Below the pieces are notes generated by a model. It did no database searches. It was not told where the DNA came from and saw only the letters and a list, made by a program, of their open reading frames with translations. From assembly GCA_030823955.1 (NCBI GenBank), contig JAVBYO010000007.1, positions 1 to 64,000 of the forward strand: DNA of 64,000 nt, read 5' to 3'. Below are positions 38,135-48,227 of this stretch, piece by piece (position 1 is the first letter of the stretch; each line of letters starts with the position of its first letter). A program made the position numbers and the translations under genes. This stretch comes from Gallionellaceae bacterium (GTDB lineage: Bacteria; Pseudomonadota; Gammaproteobacteria; Burkholderiales; Gallionellaceae).

Positions 38135-39075
38135 TGAAAACTTTGAAAATCATCTTTGCAGGAACCCCTCATTTCGCCGAACAGGCGCTACAGGCCCTGT
38201 TGACACAAGGGGTTGAAGTGGCTGCGGTGCTGACACAGCCAGACCGACCGGCCGGGCGCGGCATGCAACTCAGGCCCAGCCCGGTAAAACAATTGGCTTT
38301 GCAGCATGGACTGGTCGTTTTGCAGCCCGTGTCACTCAAGGATGCGGAGGTTCAGCAGCAATTGGCGGCGTATCAGGCCGATGTGATGGTGGTCGCGGCC
38401 TATGGGCTGATCTTGCCCAAGGCGGTATTGCAGATTCCGCGTCTGGGTTGTCTGAACATCCATGCCTCGCTATTGCCGCGCTGGCGTGGTGCCGCGCCGA
38501 TACAACGCGCAATTCTGGCCGGTGATGCCGAGACCGGCATCACGGTCATGCAGATGGATGCCGGTCTGGATACCGGAGCCATGTTGCTCAAGCGAGCCTG
38601 CGTGATCAAGAGCCGCGACACGGCTGATACCCTGCATGACAAATTGGCTATGCTGGGTGCGCAGGCCATCATCGAGGCTTTGGTGTTGCTGGGGCAGGGA
38701 CGCTTGAATCCTGTTGTGCAGGACGAGCGGGATGCGACTTATGCCGCCAAGTTGACCAAAGAAGAAGCGTTGCTGGACTGGGCAGGTGAGGCGCGGCAAT
38801 TGGAGCGGGCGATCCGTGCGTACAATCCTTTTCCGGGCGCAAATTTCAGGAGCGGTGATTCGTCTATCAAGGTTTGGCAGGCGAGCGTTCGTGACGGTCT
38901 TTACGGCGAACCGGGAGTGGTGCTGGCCGTGGAAAAAGATGCGCTGGTGGTGGCGTGCGGTAATGGGGCGCTGGCGCTGGAGGTATTGCAGAAGCCCAAC
39001 GCGAAAGCCATGTCGGCCGCACAATTCTTGCAGGGCTTTCCGATCGGGACGGGCGACCGTCTTGGGGGCGGCTGA
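38134..39075 (+). CDS. fmt: Methionyl-tRNA formyltransferase
   Basis: Formylates initiator Met-tRNA. 313 residues from the ATG that overlaps the def stop; an earlier in-frame ORF start lies inside def and is not used. FAGTPHFAEQALQALL opens the formyltransferase domain. The catalytic Asn/His/Asp region reads LNIHASLLPRWRGAAPIQRAI, and the C-terminal domain follows from about residue 205. The stop overlaps the rsmB start by one base. Confidence 0.97.
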   Translation: MKTLKIIFAGTPHFAEQALQALLTQGVEVAAVLTQPDRPAGRGMQLRPSPVKQLALQHGLVVLQPVSLKDAEVQQQLAAYQADVMVVAAYGLILPKAVLQIPRLGCLNIHASLLPRWRGAAPIQRAILAGDAETGITVMQMDAGLDTGAMLLKRACVIKSRDTADTLHDKLAMLGAQAIIEALVLLGQGRLNPVVQDERDATYAAKLTKEEALLDWAGEARQLERAIRAYNPFPGANFRSGDSSIKVWQASVRDGLYGEPGVVLAVEKDALVVACGNGALALEVLQKPNAKAMSAAQFLQGFPIGTGDRLGGG

Positions 39076-40346
39076 TGCAAGCCGTTCAACAGCTTGCGGC
39101 AGACATCGTCGGTCAGGTGCTGGCGGGACGCAATCTGAATCAGATCCTGGGCGAGACATTGCGCAGACATGCCGCGCTCCTGCCGCAGGAGCGGGGTGCG
39201 TTGCAGGACTTGTGTTACGGCACACTCCGTTTCTACGGGCAGCTCAACAGGATATTGGATGCCCTGTTGAATAAGCCGCTGCAAGATAACCGATTGCGTG
39301 ATTTGTTACTGGTCGCCTTATATCAGTTGCAATACAGCAAGGCGGCGAGTCATGCCGTGGTCGATCACGCGGTGCGTGCAACCAAGAGGATCAATGCGGC
39401 GGCAGGCGGCTTGGTCAACGCGGTGTTGCGAAACTTTCTGCGCAGGCAGGCCGAGTTGCTACAGTTCGCGGCGGAGACGGAGGAGGGGCGTTATTCATAC
39501 CCGCAGTGGTGGATCGCGGCACTCAAGGCCCAATATGGCACATCGGCGGTGGCCGTGCTAGAGGCCGGAAATCTGCATCCCCCGATGAGTTTGCGGGTGA
39601 ACCGGCGCAGTGCGGCCCCTGAGCAATATCTGGCGCAATTGGCGGCGGCGGGTGTGGCCGCACATCTGATTGAGCCGCAGGCGATCTATCTGGAGAGTCC
39701 GCTGTCTGTGGATCGGTTGCCGGGGTTTTTCGAGGGGGCGGTATCGGTGCAGGATGCCGGGGCGCAATACGCGGCGCTATTGCTGGATGTGCAAGACGGG
39801 ATGCGCGTGTTGGATGCCTGTGCTGCGCCGGGGGGGAAATGCGCTCATGTGCTGGAATCCCGTGATGTCGATTTGCTGGCTCTGGACAAAGATGCGCAAC
39901 GCCTGGAAAAGGTGCGGGAGAATCTGCAACGGTTGAAGCTGTCGGCGACGCTGGTCTGTGGTGATGCCGCTGTGCCGCAGAAGTGGTGGGACGGCAGGTT
40001 ATTCGACAGGATACTGGCCGATGTGCCTTGTTCGGCATCCGGGGTGGTGCGTCGCCATCCCGATATCAAATGGCTGCGCAGGCCTTCTGATATCGAGAGT
40101 TTTGCGCAGCAACAAGAGGACATATTGCATGCTTTATGGCCGTTGTTGGCCGGAGGTGGTAAATTGCTCTATGCGACCTGTTCTGTCTTTGCGCGCGAAA
40201 ACCAGCAAGTCATCAGGTCATTCCTGGAGCGGCATAAAGAAGCACGGCAGATCGTTATCGCCGGGCATGGGATGGAGGACGGGCAGCTCTTGCCCAATGA
40301 TAGGCACGACGGTTTTTTTTATGCGTTGCTGCAAAAAGATGCTTGA
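39075..40346 (+). CDS. rsmB: 16S rRNA (cytosine-967-C5) methyltransferase
   Basis: 423 residues. An N-terminal NusB-like RNA-binding domain (about 1-140) is followed by a linker and a RsmB/NOP2 Rossmann domain. That domain has the SAM motif VLDACAAPGGKCAH, DVPCSASGVVRRHPDIKW with the catalytic Cys, and LLYATCSVF with the second Cys. It follows fmt with a one-base overlap and overlaps the DUF4390 start, continuing the def-fmt-rsmB operon. Confidence 0.96.
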   Translation: MQAVQQLAADIVGQVLAGRNLNQILGETLRRHAALLPQERGALQDLCYGTLRFYGQLNRILDALLNKPLQDNRLRDLLLVALYQLQYSKAASHAVVDHAVRATKRINAAAGGLVNAVLRNFLRRQAELLQFAAETEEGRYSYPQWWIAALKAQYGTSAVAVLEAGNLHPPMSLRVNRRSAAPEQYLAQLAAAGVAAHLIEPQAIYLESPLSVDRLPGFFEGAVSVQDAGAQYAALLLDVQDGMRVLDACAAPGGKCAHVLESRDVDLLALDKDAQRLEKVRENLQRLKLSATLVCGDAAVPQKWWDGRLFDRILADVPCSASGVVRRHPDIKWLRRPSDIESFAQQQEDILHALWPLLAGGGKLLYATCSVFARENQQVIRSFLERHKEARQIVIAGHGMEDGQLLPNDRHDGFFYALLQKDA

Positions 40347-40953
40347 CCCCCTTTTCAGGCTGGCACTGGCACTGGCACTGGGTCTGTGTGTGTCGTTCGC
40401 GAACGCGGAAGGGATATCCGTAGTCAAAGCCGAAGCGCGCGCAGTCGACGAGGGGTATGAAATCGTCGCGGATTTCAAGATCGTATTGCCCCCCTCCGTC
40501 TCCGAAGCGCTGAAGCGCGGAGTCGTGCTGAATTTCATCAGCGAGCTGGCGATTACGCGATCACGCTGGTATTGGCTGGATACCGATGTCATGTCGCATG
40601 AACAGAGCACCAAGTTGTCCTACAACGCGCTGACCCGGCAGTATCGGATATCGCGGGGTACCCTGTTTCAGGGGTTCTCGAGTCTGGAAAGTGCCTTGCG
40701 TGTGTTGGGACACCAGTCCGCTCCTCCGGTGCCGGCCGTCGCGCTGAGTGGTAGCGACGGATATGTGGCGCAATTGATCCAGGGGGAGATCCGGTATACC
40801 GCGTTTGCCCAGATGCGCCTGGATGTCTCCCAGTTGCCCAAACCGTTACAGGTTAGCGCGTTGACCAATCCCGATTGGAATCTCGATTCGGAAAGATACG
40901 GCTGGTCGATCGTGTTTGACGCGCCAGCTCCAGATGGAGCGATCAAGCCGTGA
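40339..40953 (+). CDS. DUF4390 exported protein
   Basis: 204 residues from an ATG inside the end of rsmB. A signal peptide (about 1-23, cleaved after FANA) precedes a beta-rich DUF4390 domain (EGISVVKAEARAVDEGYEI; RYTAFAQMRLDVSQLPKPLQ). The family sits between rsmB and ntrY in most betaproteobacteria; a link to NtrY signalling is suggested by this fixed position only. It overlaps ntrY by four bases. Confidence 0.88.
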   Translation: MLDPLFRLALALALGLCVSFANAEGISVVKAEARAVDEGYEIVADFKIVLPPSVSEALKRGVVLNFISELAITRSRWYWLDTDVMSHEQSTKLSYNALTRQYRISRGTLFQGFSSLESALRVLGHQSAPPVPAVALSGSDGYVAQLIQGEIRYTAFAQMRLDVSQLPKPLQVSALTNPDWNLDSERYGWSIVFDAPAPDGAIKP

Positions 40954-43079
40954 AATATCTGATCATCCTTTGTGGCATCGCGGGCAGCGCGTTGCTCTAT
41001 CTGCTGTCCAGTGCCAGCGCCAATACAGCACTCTTTTCGCACAATTATTCCAGTCTGTTGATATTGGTCGGTGTGTTGGCATTGGGGCTGTGTGTGTTGG
41101 TTGGATATCAGTTGTTGCAATTGCGCATCAAATTGAAGCAGCGGGTATTCGGTGCGAAGTTGATGTTGCGCCTGACGATATTCTTTTCTTTGATCGCCAT
41201 TTTGCCGGGAGTGCTGGTATATGCCGTGTCGGTACAGTTCCTCGGGAAAAGTATCGAATCCTGGTTCGACATCCGCGTCGAGAAAGCACTGGAGGGCGGC
41301 TTAAATCTGGGGCGCAACTCCCTCGAATCGGGACTCAAGGAGTTGGGCAAGAAAGGCCGCTTGTTGTCATTGATCCTGGCCGAACAAGCACCGGGGAGAT
41401 ACGAGGCAACCTTGGTGCGCCTGGTCGACAAGGTTGAAGCGCAGGAGGCGGCGGTGTTCGATGCTGAAGGGCGCGTGCTTGCTGCCAGCTTCCGGAATGG
41501 TCGCTCTTCGCACGCGGCCCCCGATCAGCAAATGTTGCGGGAGGCACTGCAGCAGGGCATGTTCAGTCTGGTGGATGCGCTCCCTGACGATCATCTGATC
41601 CTGCGTGTGCTGGTGCCGATCAATGCCGAATCGGGACAGGGGCAGCGGCGGATATTGCAACTGGTACAGCCGGTGCCCAAACAATTTTCCGATGATGCGG
41701 AGACCGTTCAGGCGGTCTATCGCGATTATCAGGAGCTCACTTTGTCGCGCTCGGGGTTGAAACGGCTGTACGGGATCACGCTGACCTTGTCGTTGCTGGT
41801 GGTGTTGCTGAGTGCGGTGTCGGCGGCGTTCTTTCTGAGCGTGCGCTTGAGTTCGCCCCTGGCGGCGCTGGCGGAAGGAACGCGTGCCGTGGCACAGGGG
41901 AATTTCTCCGGCAACTATCCGGTGCGGAGCAGCGATGAACTGGGTGCGCTGACAGGGCTGTTCAATCAGATGACGGCGCAATTGGCGGATGCGAAAAAAT
42001 TCAGCGAGCAGCAACAGAGCCAGGTGAAAAATGCGAAGGGTTATCTGGAAAGCATCTTGACCCATCTGTCCTCCGGTGTCGTGGTGCTGGACGAGCAGCT
42101 CCGGTTGCGTCTAGCCAATACCTGCGCCGAACAGATATTGGGCGTGCCGTTGCGAGGTATGGATGGGAGGCTGTTGTCCGAGATCGTTGCCGAACATCTA
42201 TTGCTGCGTTCGTTTGTGGATGCGGTGTCGGTTGCGATCACGGAATCTGCGGAAGGCGAGTGGCAACGCCAGGTCGAGCGACTGAGCAAGAACGGTCAGC
42301 AGGTACTATTTTTGCACGGCACCCGTTTGACGACGGCGATGGATCGCGGCTACGTCATCGTGTTCGATGACATCACCCATCTGTTGCAGGCCGAACGACA
42401 GGCGGCGTGGGGCGAGGTGGCGCGCAGGCTGGCGCATGAGATTAAAAATCCGCTCACGCCTATCCAGCTGTCGGCGGAGCGGATGCAGCATAAATTAAGC
42501 GAGAAACTGGACGAGCAGGATGCCCAGTTGTTGCAGCGTGCCACCCGCACCATCGTCAGTCAGGTGGACGCACTCAAGAACATGGTCGCCGATTTTGCCG
42601 ACTACGCGCGTGCGCCGGCCCCGCAATTGGCGCTGCTGGACATGCATCAGTTGCTGAACGAGGTCATGGGGCTGTATGAGGCAAACAGCAGTCCGATCGT
42701 TTTGCAGCTGGGCGCGGCCCGTACGTGGCTGCACGGCGATGCGACACGGTTGCGTCAGATCGTCCATAACCTGTTGCACAACGCGCATGACGCGCTGCAG
42801 CAGGCGGTCAATCCGCAGATCATCCTGTCCACGGCAAGTACTCACAGCGAATTCCACCTGATGGTGAGTGATAACGGCAGCGGCATTCAGGAGCAGGTGC
42901 TGGCGCGGATATTCGAGCCTTACATGACGACCAAGACCAAGGGAACCGGGCTGGGGTTGCCGATCGTGAAAAAGATCGTCGAAGAACACGGCGGCAGGAT
43001 ATCCATAGAGAACAAGCCGGCGGGCGGCACACAGGTGATTGTGAGCCTGCCGCTGGCGCAGGAAATGGAGGTGGCATAG
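40950..43079 (+). CDS. ntrY: NtrY-type sensor histidine kinase
   Basis: 709 residues from a GTG overlapping the DUF4390 stop. The N-terminal part has several membrane helices (about 3-25, 33-55, 72-98 and 272-295) flanking an extracytoplasmic sensor region. HAMP (about 298-350), PAS (about 365-475) and HisKA follow, with the phospho-acceptor His near residue 496 in ARRLAHEIKNPLTP. The ATPase domain has GTGLGLPIVKKIVEEHGG. NtrY/NtrX pairs are tied to nitrogen, redox or envelope responses in proteobacteria; the signal here is unknown. The stop overlaps the regulator start by one base. Confidence 0.92.
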   Translation: MKYLIILCGIAGSALLYLLSSASANTALFSHNYSSLLILVGVLALGLCVLVGYQLLQLRIKLKQRVFGAKLMLRLTIFFSLIAILPGVLVYAVSVQFLGKSIESWFDIRVEKALEGGLNLGRNSLESGLKELGKKGRLLSLILAEQAPGRYEATLVRLVDKVEAQEAAVFDAEGRVLAASFRNGRSSHAAPDQQMLREALQQGMFSLVDALPDDHLILRVLVPINAESGQGQRRILQLVQPVPKQFSDDAETVQAVYRDYQELTLSRSGLKRLYGITLTLSLLVVLLSAVSAAFFLSVRLSSPLAALAEGTRAVAQGNFSGNYPVRSSDELGALTGLFNQMTAQLADAKKFSEQQQSQVKNAKGYLESILTHLSSGVVVLDEQLRLRLANTCAEQILGVPLRGMDGRLLSEIVAEHLLLRSFVDAVSVAITESAEGEWQRQVERLSKNGQQVLFLHGTRLTTAMDRGYVIVFDDITHLLQAERQAAWGEVARRLAHEIKNPLTPIQLSAERMQHKLSEKLDEQDAQLLQRATRTIVSQVDALKNMVADFADYARAPAPQLALLDMHQLLNEVMGLYEANSSPIVLQLGAARTWLHGDATRLRQIVHNLLHNAHDALQQAVNPQIILSTASTHSEFHLMVSDNGSGIQEQVLARIFEPYMTTKTKGTGLGLPIVKKIVEEHGGRISIENKPAGGTQVIVSLPLAQEMEVA

Positions 43080-43711
43080 TGGCGATAAAAGAGATACTCG
43101 TGGTGGATGACGAGGTCGGGATACGGGAATTGCTGTCCGAGATCCTGTTTGACGAGGGTTATCGGGTACATCTGGCGGAGAACGCCGCACAGGCACGCGC
43201 ATTCCGTTTGAAACAGGTGCCGGACTTGGTGCTGCTGGATATCTGGATGCCGGACACGGATGGTCTCGTCCTGCTCAAGGAGTGGGCGGCGCAGCAATTG
43301 CTTACCATGCCGGTGGTCATGATGTCGGGCCATGGCACGATAGAAACGGCACTGGAGGCGACGCGGGTGGGGGCGATGGATTTTCTGGAGAAGCCGATCG
43401 CGTTGCAAAAATTGCTCAGGACGGTCGAGAAGGCCTTGCAGCAGGAGATGCCGGCATTGCTCCCGTACGCTGAAGAGCCGGCCGTCGAGAGAGAGGGGAT
43501 GGTGATGGTCCCTTTGCCGCTGGATCTGCCGTTGCGGGAGGCGCGCGAGCATTTTGACAGCGCGTATTTCAATTACCAGATCGAGAAAGAAAATGGCAAT
43601 ATCACTCGGCTGGCGGAAAAGATCGGCATCGAACGCACGCATCTGTACCGGAAGTTGAAACAATTGGGGATTAAGGTGGGTAAAAAGACGGCTGATGGTT
43701 CAGTGCGATGA
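43079..43711 (+). CDS. Short NtrX-like response regulator (receiver plus Fis-type HTH, no AAA+ domain)
   Basis: 210 residues from a GTG start. The receiver domain (about 4-120) keeps the phospho-acceptor D54 in LLDIWMPDTDG and the Lys in FLEKPIA. After a linker (about 122-160) comes a Fis-type helix-turn-helix (about 165-205) with GNITRLAEKIGIERTHLYRK. Canonical NtrX has a sigma-54-interacting AAA+ ATPase between these parts, and none is present here. It therefore cannot activate sigma-54 promoters directly and probably works as a sigma-70-type regulator. It is cognate to the ntrY kinase immediately upstream. Confidence 0.9.
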   Translation: MAIKEILVVDDEVGIRELLSEILFDEGYRVHLAENAAQARAFRLKQVPDLVLLDIWMPDTDGLVLLKEWAAQQLLTMPVVMMSGHGTIETALEATRVGAMDFLEKPIALQKLLRTVEKALQQEMPALLPYAEEPAVEREGMVMVPLPLDLPLREAREHFDSAYFNYQIEKENGNITRLAEKIGIERTHLYRKLKQLGIKVGKKTADGSVR

Positions 43712-43734
43712 TTTTATTGTCCATTGTCACTCTG

Positions 43735-43763
43735 TTGCCCTAAACAGGGCACTGCGGCATAAT
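43735..43763 (+). promoter_or_regulatory. Possible sigma-70 promoter of the tkt-fba block
   Basis: TTGCCC (43735-43740) and CATAAT (43758-43763) with 17-base spacing, 60 bases before tkt. The -10 matches the consensus at 5 of 6 and the -35 is moderate. It lies in the 112-base gap between the response regulator and tkt. A TAGGAGG ribosome site follows. Confidence 0.45.
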
Positions 43764-43823
43764 TGCCGTCCTTTGGCATAGAAACCCAACCCGATTTCAG
43801 GATGTTATTTTAGGAGGCTGTAA

Positions 43824-45839
43824 ATGGCTGTGGCGCGTAATGTAAAACCCCCGAAATTCAACGATGTGACTGGTGCGATTCGCGCACTTGCGATGGACGC
43901 AGTGCAAAAAGCCAATTCCGGTCACCCGGGCGCGCCTATGGGCATGGCGGAGATCGCTGAGGTCTTGTGGAACCATCATCTGCGCCACAATCCGGCCAAT
44001 CCGAAATGGGCTGATCGCGATCGTTTCGTGCAGTCGAATGGCCACGGCTCCATGCTGATCTACGCCTTGTTGCATTTGTCCGGCTACGATCTACCGATGG
44101 ACGAATTGAAGCGCTTCCGCCAGATGCATTCCAAGACTCCGGGCCATCCCGAATACGGTTACACCGTCGGTGTCGAGACCACCACCGGCCCGCTGGGCCA
44201 AGGGATCACCAACGCGGTCGGTATGGCGATGGCCGAAAAGCTGCTGGCCAATGAATTCAACAAGCCCGGTCATGAGATCGTCGATCACCGCACCTGGGTG
44301 TTCTTGGGCGATGGCTGCATGATGGAAGGCATCTCGCACGAAGCTTGCGCGCTGGCCGGCACCTGGGGACTGGGCAAGCTGACCGCGTTCTGGGATGACA
44401 ACAACATCTCCATCGACGGCCATATCGACGGCTGGTATACCGATGACACTGCCAAGCGTTTCGAAGCTTACGGCTGGCACGTGGTGCGTGATGTCGAAGG
44501 CCACGATGCTGCAGAGATCAACGCCGCGATCGAAGAGGCCAAAAAAGTCACCGACAAGCCCACGCTGATCTGTTGCAAGACCATCATCGGTGCCGGCTCC
44601 CCAAACAAAGAAGGTACCCACGATGTACACGGTGCCGCATTGGGTGACGCGGAGATCGCCGCGACCCGCGCACACATCGGCTGGAACTACCCGCCGTTTG
44701 AGATCCCCAAGCATGTTTATGAGGCTTGGGATGCACGCACCAAAGGTGCCGGTCTGGAAAAGCTGTGGAACAACAAGTTCGCCGAGTACAAAAAAGAGTT
44801 CCCTGAATTGGCGGCTGAATTCGAGCGTCGTATGAAGGGTGATCTGCGTGCAGATTGGACTAAGTTTTCCGCAGCAGCGTTGGAGCAGGTCAATGCCAAG
44901 GCGGAAACCATCGCTACCCGTAAGGCTTCGCAGAACGCCATCAATGCGTTGCAGCCCGGTTTGCCGGAGTTCTTGGGAGGTTCTGCTGACCTGACGGGTT
45001 CCAACCTGACCAACTGGACGGGTGCACACCACGTTTCCGGCAAAAAGCCAGGCAACTACATCAGCTATGGTGTGCGCGAGTTCGGTATGTCGCACATCAT
45101 GAACGGTATGTGTCTGCACGGTGGCTTGCTGCCGTTCGGCGGCACCTTCCTGATGTTCTCGGAATATGCCCGCAACGCATTGCGTATGTCGGCATTGATG
45201 AAACAGCGTGTGATCTATGTGTTCACCCACGACTCCATCGGTCTGGGCGAAGACGGCCCGACTCACCAGCCGGTCGAGCAGACCACCACGCTGCGCTACA
45301 TCCCGAACATGGATACATGGCGTCCTTGCGACACGGTCGAGTCGATGTCTTGCTGGATCAATGCGGTAGAGCGCAGGGATGGCCCGTCTGCGCTGATCTT
45401 CAGTCGCCAGAACCTGACGTTCCAAAAACGCGATGCCGCGCAGATCGCCAATGTCCGCAAGGGTGGTTACGTGTTGTCCGAGGCTGCCAATGGCAAGCCG
45501 CAAGCGATCATCATTGCCACCGGTTCCGAGGTGGATCTGGCCATGAAGGCACAAGTAGCGCTGGCCGCTGAGAACATCAATGTGCGCGTGGTGTCCATGC
45601 CTTCGACCAATGTGTTTGATCGCCAAGACCAGGCTTACAAAGACAGCGTGCTGCTCAAGGGAGTCAAGCGTGTGGCGGTCGAAGCCGGTGTAACGGGCTT
45701 CTGGTATAAATATGTCGGTTTGGAAGGTGCGGTGATCGGTATGGATTGTTTCGGTGAATCCGCTCCGGCACCAGAGTTGTTCAAGCACTTCGGTTTTACC
45801 GTGGAAAATGTCGTCAAAACAGTCAAAGGCGTACTGTAA
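43824..45839 (+). CDS. tkt: Transketolase
   Basis: Thiamine-diphosphate enzyme of the pentose-phosphate and Calvin cycles. 671 residues. [12 protein letters not shown] opens the TPP-binding domain, and GDGCMMEG plus the later DDNNISIDG are the cofactor/metal motifs. The pyrimidine domain has [19 protein letters not shown], and a C-terminal transketolase domain begins near residue 535. First gene of a sugar-phosphate block with gap, pgk, pyk and fba, an arrangement found in autotrophic betaproteobacteria. It has a strong TAGGAGG ribosome site. Confidence 0.97.
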   Translation: MAVARNVKPPKFNDVTGAIRALAMDAVQKANSGHPGAPMGMAEIAEVLWNHHLRHNPANPKWADRDRFVQSNGHGSMLIYALLHLSGYDLPMDELKRFRQMHSKTPGHPEYGYTVGVETTTGPLGQGITNAVGMAMAEKLLANEFNKPGHEIVDHRTWVFLGDGCMMEGISHEACALAGTWGLGKLTAFWDDNNISIDGHIDGWYTDDTAKRFEAYGWHVVRDVEGHDAAEINAAIEEAKKVTDKPTLICCKTIIGAGSPNKEGTHDVHGAALGDAEIAATRAHIGWNYPPFEIPKHVYEAWDARTKGAGLEKLWNNKFAEYKKEFPELAAEFERRMKGDLRADWTKFSAAALEQVNAKAETIATRKASQNAINALQPGLPEFLGGSADLTGSNLTNWTGAHHVSGKKPGNYISYGVREFGMSHIMNGMCLHGGLLPFGGTFLMFSEYARNALRMSALMKQRVIYVFTHDSIGLGEDGPTHQPVEQTTTLRYIPNMDTWRPCDTVESMSCWINAVERRDGPSALIFSRQNLTFQKRDAAQIANVRKGGYVLSEAANGKPQAIIIATGSEVDLAMKAQVALAAENINVRVVSMPSTNVFDRQDQAYKDSVLLKGVKRVAVEAGVTGFWYKYVGLEGAVIGMDCFGESAPAPELFKHFGFTVENVVKTVKGVL

Positions 45840-45849
45840 CGATTGCAGG

Positions 45850-45911
45850 CTAGGATATCGGCAAATTAGGGCGAATGAATGCCCGGGGCACAGACCCAGC
45901 CGCTATCCTGG
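45850..45911 (+). other. Inverted repeat in the tkt-gap intergenic region
   Basis: CTAGGATATCGGC (45850-45862) and GCCGCTATCCTGG (45899-45911) pair at 11 of 13 positions around a 36-base loop. There is no T-run. It could be a transcript-stability or regulatory structure; the rest of the 130-base gap holds an AT-rich stretch (TTTTTATTTATAA) that might be a gap promoter. Confidence 0.4.
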
Positions 45912-45939
45912 GTTAAGAGCCGGGTGCGCGAGTTGTTAA

Positions 45940-46971
<1,032 letters not shown>

Positions 46972-46985
46972 TTCTCAAGCATACG

Positions 46986-47004
46986 GGGCTGGCGTTGCCA
47001 GCCC
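46986..47004 (+). other. Stem-loop between gap and pgk
   Basis: GGGCTGGC and GCCAGCCC form a perfect 8-bp stem with a three-base loop in the 57-base gap. No U-tract follows, so it more likely protects or punctuates a gap-pgk transcript than terminates it. Confidence 0.55.
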
Positions 47005-47028
47005 TTGTAGCCTGTCAAAGGAAAAATC

Positions 47029-48213
47029 ATGCCCGTAATCAAAATGACCGATCTGGCCCTTAAGGGCAAGCGCGTTTTAATCCGTTCCGATCTCAATGTT
47101 CCCGTCAAAGACGGTAAAGTCACTTCCGATGCACGTATCACCGCGTCGATGGCGACCATCAATGCTGCACTTAAAGCGGGTGCCAAAGTGATGGTGACCT
47201 CCCATCTGGGACGCCCCGAAGAAGGCGTTTATTCCGAAGAAAACTCGCTCAAGCCGGTGGCCGATGTGATTGGTCAAAAGTTGGGCAAGCCGGTGCGTCT
47301 GATCAAGGATTGGGTGGATGGCGGTTTCGATGTTGCCGAAGGCGAATTGGTACTGCTGGAAAATTGCCGTTTCAACAAGGGCGAGAAAAAGAGTCTGGAT
47401 GAAACGTCCAAGAAATATGCCGCCCTGTGCGACGTGTTCGTGATGGATGCATTCGGTACCGCGCACCGTGCCGAGGCTTCCACACACGGCGTGGCGAAGT
47501 TCGCGCCTGTCGCGGCTGCCGGTATCCTGTTGACCGAAGAGCTGGAGGCCTTGACCAAGGCATTGCTCAGCCCGGCGCGCCCGATGGTCGCTATCGTCGG
47601 CGGCTCCAAGGTATCCACCAAGCTGACCGTGCTGGAATCGTTATCCGAGAAATGCGAACAACTCGTGGTCGGCGGTGGTATCGCCAACACCTTCCTCAAG
47701 GCGGCTGGCAAGAAGGTGGGCAAGTCGCTGTGTGAAGATGATCTGGTGCCGACAGCCCAGGCGCTGATGGCCAAAATGTCTGCGCGCGGCGCGACCATCC
47801 CCATCGCGGTGGACGTGGTGTGCGGCAAGAAATTCGATGCTAACGAGCCTGCCGTGCTGAAGGATGCGGGAGCGGTGGCTGATGATGACATGATCTTCGA
47901 TATCGGTCCCAAGAGCGCCAAAGAACTGGCCGACATCATCATGAAGGCCGGTACCGTGGTGTGGAATGGCCCGGTCGGCGTGTTCGAATTCGATCAGTTC
48001 GGTGAGGGCACCAAGACTATCGCCAAGGCGATCGCCGAAACTAAGGCATTCACTCTGGCTGGTGGTGGTGACACCATCGCGGCGATCCAAAAATACGACA
48101 TCTACGACAAAGTGTCTTACATCTCCACGGCCGGTGGTGCGTTCCTTGAGTTCCTTGAAGGCAAGACTTTGCCCGCAGTGGAGATCCTGGAACAACGTGC
48201 GGCAAAACAATAA
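47029..48213 (+). CDS. pgk: Phosphoglycerate kinase
   Basis: 394 residues. The [11 protein letters not shown] substrate loop is near residue 20, and [11 protein letters not shown] and [14 protein letters not shown] belong to the N-domain. [25 protein letters not shown] and [11 protein letters not shown] form the nucleotide site. It interconverts 3-phosphoglycerate and 1,3-bisphosphoglycerate, linking gap and pyk in the same block. It starts 57 bases after gap and is followed 14 bases later by pyk. Normal length, no defects seen. Confidence 0.97.
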   Translation: MPVIKMTDLALKGKRVLIRSDLNVPVKDGKVTSDARITASMATINAALKAGAKVMVTSHLGRPEEGVYSEENSLKPVADVIGQKLGKPVRLIKDWVDGGFDVAEGELVLLENCRFNKGEKKSLDETSKKYAALCDVFVMDAFGTAHRAEASTHGVAKFAPVAAAGILLTEELEALTKALLSPARPMVAIVGGSKVSTKLTVLESLSEKCEQLVVGGGIANTFLKAAGKKVGKSLCEDDLVPTAQALMAKMSARGATIPIAVDVVCGKKFDANEPAVLKDAGAVADDDMIFDIGPKSAKELADIIMKAGTVVWNGPVGVFEFDQFGEGTKTIAKAIAETKAFTLAGGGDTIAAIQKYDIYDKVSYISTAGGAFLEFLEGKTLPAVEILEQRAAKQ

Positions 48214-48227
48214 ACCAATAGGAAATC

